NCBI RefSeq assembly: GCF_022340925.1
Contig: NZ_JAJDNA010000090.1
Coordinates: 1-47,274 of the forward strand
Source of the DNA: Thiocapsa sp.
GTDB lineage: Bacteria > Pseudomonadota > Gammaproteobacteria > Chromatiales > Chromatiaceae
Length of the DNA stretch: 47,274 bases
Reading direction: 5' to 3'
The notes beneath the pieces were generated by a model, which saw only the letters and a program-made list of their open reading frames with translations, did not search any database and was not told the origin of the DNA. The position numbers and the translations under genes are program-made. The stretch's first letter is position 1. Each line of letters begins with the position of its first letter. Shown here piece by piece: positions 45,231 to 47,274 of this stretch.

Positions 45231-46250
45231 ATGCCCATGCCCTCCAACGACGACGCGTTCGGTCAGGTTCCCGTTGTCCTCGTCGGTTCGGGTCGAAGCG
45301 GCACGACCTGGGTTCTCGATACCATCGCCGAAGCGAACGGAATGAACTGCATATTCGAGCCTTTGCACCCGATACTCGGCGGAGCGGCCCAACGTTTCAG
45401 CAACCGGTATTTGGTCGCGACGGATTCCGAGCCCGAGTTAGCCCGCTTCATCGGCTCGATTCTCCGCGGGCAGCACCCCGGGTTCTGGACCCGCTACCGC
45501 GAACGCCCGAGACGGCTCTACCCCTCCCTCGAGGTCGTCTCTTCGGTCTCAGCCGCAAAGCACTGGGTGAAGCGTTGGCAGTATGTACTTCAGCATCACC
45601 GTCGGTTCCGGATGATGCGTGGGCGGCCGCTGATCGTGAAGTTCATCCGGGCTAACCTCATGCTGGGATGGATCAAGGCAAACTTCCCCTGCCGGATCCT
45701 TCACGTACTGCGTCATCCTCTAGCTGTCATCGAGTCAAAAATGCGCCTATGGGAGCAGGATTGGGACCCAAATGGGCCACTCCAATCGTATCTCTCGGAC
45801 CCACGTCTGACGGCAGACCTCGATGCGGATTGGGACGCTGTGCGCAGCGCCGCGGCATCCTCTGCCGCAGCAGCCCACGCCGCCATTTGGTGTATTGAGA
45901 ATCTCATACCACTGCGGCAGGCGCCGAACCTCGGACTGGTCACGACATTCTACGAGTGTTTGGCCTCAGAGGAGGCCGCGGCGGAATGGGTCCGTGTCAT
46001 CAGTTGTCTCGGGCTCGAACGCGTGCCTTCGCGCGCATCTTTGACGCGCCCCTCTCAACAGGCATCTGCGGCTACCCGGGAGCGCCTCTTCACCAAAGGC
46101 AGGATCGGCTTGATCGACGTCCGCTCAAAGCTTGGTGAAGATAGAGTTGCTGATATCGCTTGCATGTTGGACCGCTTCGATGTCCGCGTCTATGACGTGA
46201 ACCGATACGAGCCAATCAACACCACGAACTTGATCGACCGAAAGTGCTGA
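45231..46250 (+). CDS. Sulfotransferase family protein
   Basis: A 339-residue cytoplasmic enzyme. The 5'-phosphosulfate loop is GSGRSGTTWV (19-28), and the 3'-phosphate motif is RHPLAVIESK inside LHVLRHPLAVIESKM. Together these define a PAPS-dependent sulfotransferase, which moves sulfate from PAPS to a hydroxyl or amine of a sugar, lipid or small molecule. ATG 45231 was chosen over an upstream in-frame start because the P-loop is then at the usual distance from the N-terminus; ATG 45237 is equally possible. Its convergent neighbour is a GT4 glycosyltransferase, so sulfation of a surface glycan is the favoured role, but this is inferred from context. Confidence 0.82.
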   Translation: MPMPSNDDAFGQVPVVLVGSGRSGTTWVLDTIAEANGMNCIFEPLHPILGGAAQRFSNRYLVATDSEPELARFIGSILRGQHPGFWTRYRERPRRLYPSLEVVSSVSAAKHWVKRWQYVLQHHRRFRMMRGRPLIVKFIRANLMLGWIKANFPCRILHVLRHPLAVIESKMRLWEQDWDPNGPLQSYLSDPRLTADLDADWDAVRSAAASSAAAAHAAIWCIENLIPLRQAPNLGLVTTFYECLASEEAAAEWVRVISCLGLERVPSRASLTRPSQQASAATRERLFTKGRIGLIDVRSKLGEDRVADIACMLDRFDVRVYDVNRYEPINTTNLIDRKC

Positions 46251-46454
46251 CGAACAATGGCGCCGCGCGTCATGGCGCTCCACAGTCCAAGACGCTGATG
46301 ATCGCCCGGGATGTCAATAGTCAGCGCGACAAGCGAGGACGGCGTGTCCGCTTGCCTTCATTTTCAGTCGCTGATAGCGACCCGCAATCGCCGACCGTCC
46401 TGCCCGGCGGGGGGCGCTGAATGGCTCAGCGCTTCCATAAACGCGCCCGCCACG

Positions 46455-47274
46455 TCAGATCCGCTCAAACAACTCAATATACCGCTGAGCCACCTGATGA
46501 CTTGAATAATTCTTCTGGGCGTAGGCCGTCGCATTGACCGAAAGGGTTTCCCGTTGTGCCGAATCCCCTAACAGCGTGCGGAGAGACTGAACCATCGATT
46601 CGACACCATCCGGCACGACGCCAAGCGCGTGCTTGGCGATAAAGCCATTTGGATCGAAGAACGAGACCACAGGAACCCCACGGATCCAGGCTTGTAGAAA
46701 CGAATTCGGGAACCCCTCGGATTCAGATGTATTGATCAGTATCTTTGCCCGGGAGAAGTAGCTATTCACTCTCGAATAGGGAACTTGACCCAATGAAACG
46801 ACGTTCTCGGTCTTGTCACACAGCTCCTGCACGTGCGCATACAGGTCCTCCGAACCTGGCACAGGCCCGCCGATCATCGCAAACCTGTATTGCTGCAAAT
46901 GTCGCGCAACTTCCAAGGCTACATCGGGCCGCTTGAAGGCACGGATGTTATTGACCCATAGGACATCGATATCTCTTTCCGCTGCCGGATGCCGGCCAGG
47001 CTGCTCCACCGCCATGTCGATGACCTCGCTCGCTAACCCGAAGTGCCGCTTCAAAAGGCGTTTTTGCGTCTCAGTTTGCGCAGCGATGACATGCGCGCGG
47101 CGGAGCCCGTAATGATACATCATGGAATCACGCCAATACACTCTACTCAGAATATGCCGGCCGGGGATACAATCCCGATCGTGGGCAACCCGAAAAACAA
47201 GCTTTCGGTTGTTTCTGCGGCAAAACCAAGCCACCACGCCGGTCATGAAACCACCGCATGACTGGAAATAAATA
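46455..47274 (-). CDS. GT4-family glycosyltransferase, 5'-partial at the window edge
   Basis: At least 273 residues; the frame stays open to the right edge (the sequence before the internal Met at 47246 continues with FQSCGGF-like coding). It shows the end of the first Rossmann half (TGVVAWFCRRNNRKLVFRV, then AAQTETQKRLL) and the GT-B C-terminal half: VLWVNNIRAFKRPDVALEVA, the nucleotide-sugar EX7E-type region ISTSESEGFPNS (here NTSESEGFPNSFLQAW) and the Gly-rich GVPVVSF. GT4 enzymes transfer sugars with retention in polysaccharide or lipopolysaccharide assembly. Its lower GC content than neighbouring genes fits a transferred surface-glycan locus. Confidence 0.86.
   Translation of the reverse strand, partial: IYFQSCGGFMTGVVAWFCRRNNRKLVFRVAHDRDCIPGRHILSRVYWRDSMMYHYGLRRAHVIAAQTETQKRLLKRHFGLASEVIDMAVEQPGRHPAAERDIDVLWVNNIRAFKRPDVALEVARHLQQYRFAMIGGPVPGSEDLYAHVQELCDKTENVVSLGQVPYSRVNSYFSRAKILINTSESEGFPNSFLQAWIRGVPVVSFFDPNGFIAKHALGVVPDGVESMVQSLRTLLGDSAQRETLSVNATAYAQKNYSSHQVAQRYIELFERI

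Noticed and set aside
1..47274. CRISPR array, tRNA or rRNA genes, intact transposase
   Set aside because: Read for on both strands; the only regular repeats are TPR-coding and no tRNA T-loop or transposase motif was found.

Overview
The window is GC-rich, densely coded DNA from a Gram-negative bacterium. The gene mix (a yhiI-rbbA-yhhJ type export operon, an RND pump pair, an FBT-type folate/biopterin carrier, a DUF900 lipoprotein hydrolase, a DUF2914 protein, an extra FtsH) fits a gammaproteobacterium. A purple sulfur bacterium of the Chromatiaceae is my best guess, from gene content and codon character only. No rRNA, tRNA, CRISPR array, intact insertion sequence or phage module was seen.

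Layout. 1-3000: a decayed zone with a 5'-broken TPR protein, a YbhB/YbcL (PEBP) pseudogene carrying an internal deletion, and about 1.1 kb of AT-richer non-coding DNA. 3017-8670 (+): a Rieske-FAD oxidoreductase, a CPA2 antiporter with an RCK domain and a DUF900 lipoprotein hydrolase, with a small Gly-rich protein and a hydrolase remnant on the opposite strand. 8681-12811 (-): a tightly coupled four-gene ABC sugar importer resembling LpqY-SugABC. 13034-14026 (-): a radical SAM enzyme. 14529-22640 (+): a DUF1295 membrane protein, the HlyD-RbbA-YhhJ export operon, a treZ (trehalose synthesis) remnant and an FBT carrier. 22806-26201 (-): a phosphoribosyltransferase, a PAS protein coupled to a CheY-like regulator, and a three-gene coupled unit (SpoIIAA-like, a 58-residue protein, DUF302). 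26467-39250: protein quality control (a periplasmic MsrA-Trx-MsrB fusion, FtsH, the giant fusion below, an S9 peptidase, a DUF2914 protein, an HtpX-like M48 protease). 39251-40263: non-coding DNA with an orphan terminator, DnaA-box-like sites and a PHP-domain remnant. 40279-44609 (-): an RND efflux pair. 45231-47274: a sulfotransferase and a GT4 glycosyltransferase that runs off the window, probably the edge of a surface-polysaccharide locus.

The most unusual gene is 30639-34652. It encodes a 1337-residue membrane protein in which an M50/site-2-protease-like domain (HELGH) is followed, in one chain, by a class II glutamine amidotransferase domain beginning CGNFGIL, a GlmS-like SIS domain and more membrane segments. 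Class II amidotransferases need an N-terminal cysteine, but here that cysteine is residue 203, a few residues after the protease-like domain. This suggests, as an unproved inference, that the chain is cut to activate the amidotransferase. The chromosome around it is a patchwork of coupled operons separated by gene remnants (PEBP, alpha/beta hydrolase, treZ, PHP), a sign of continuing gene loss.
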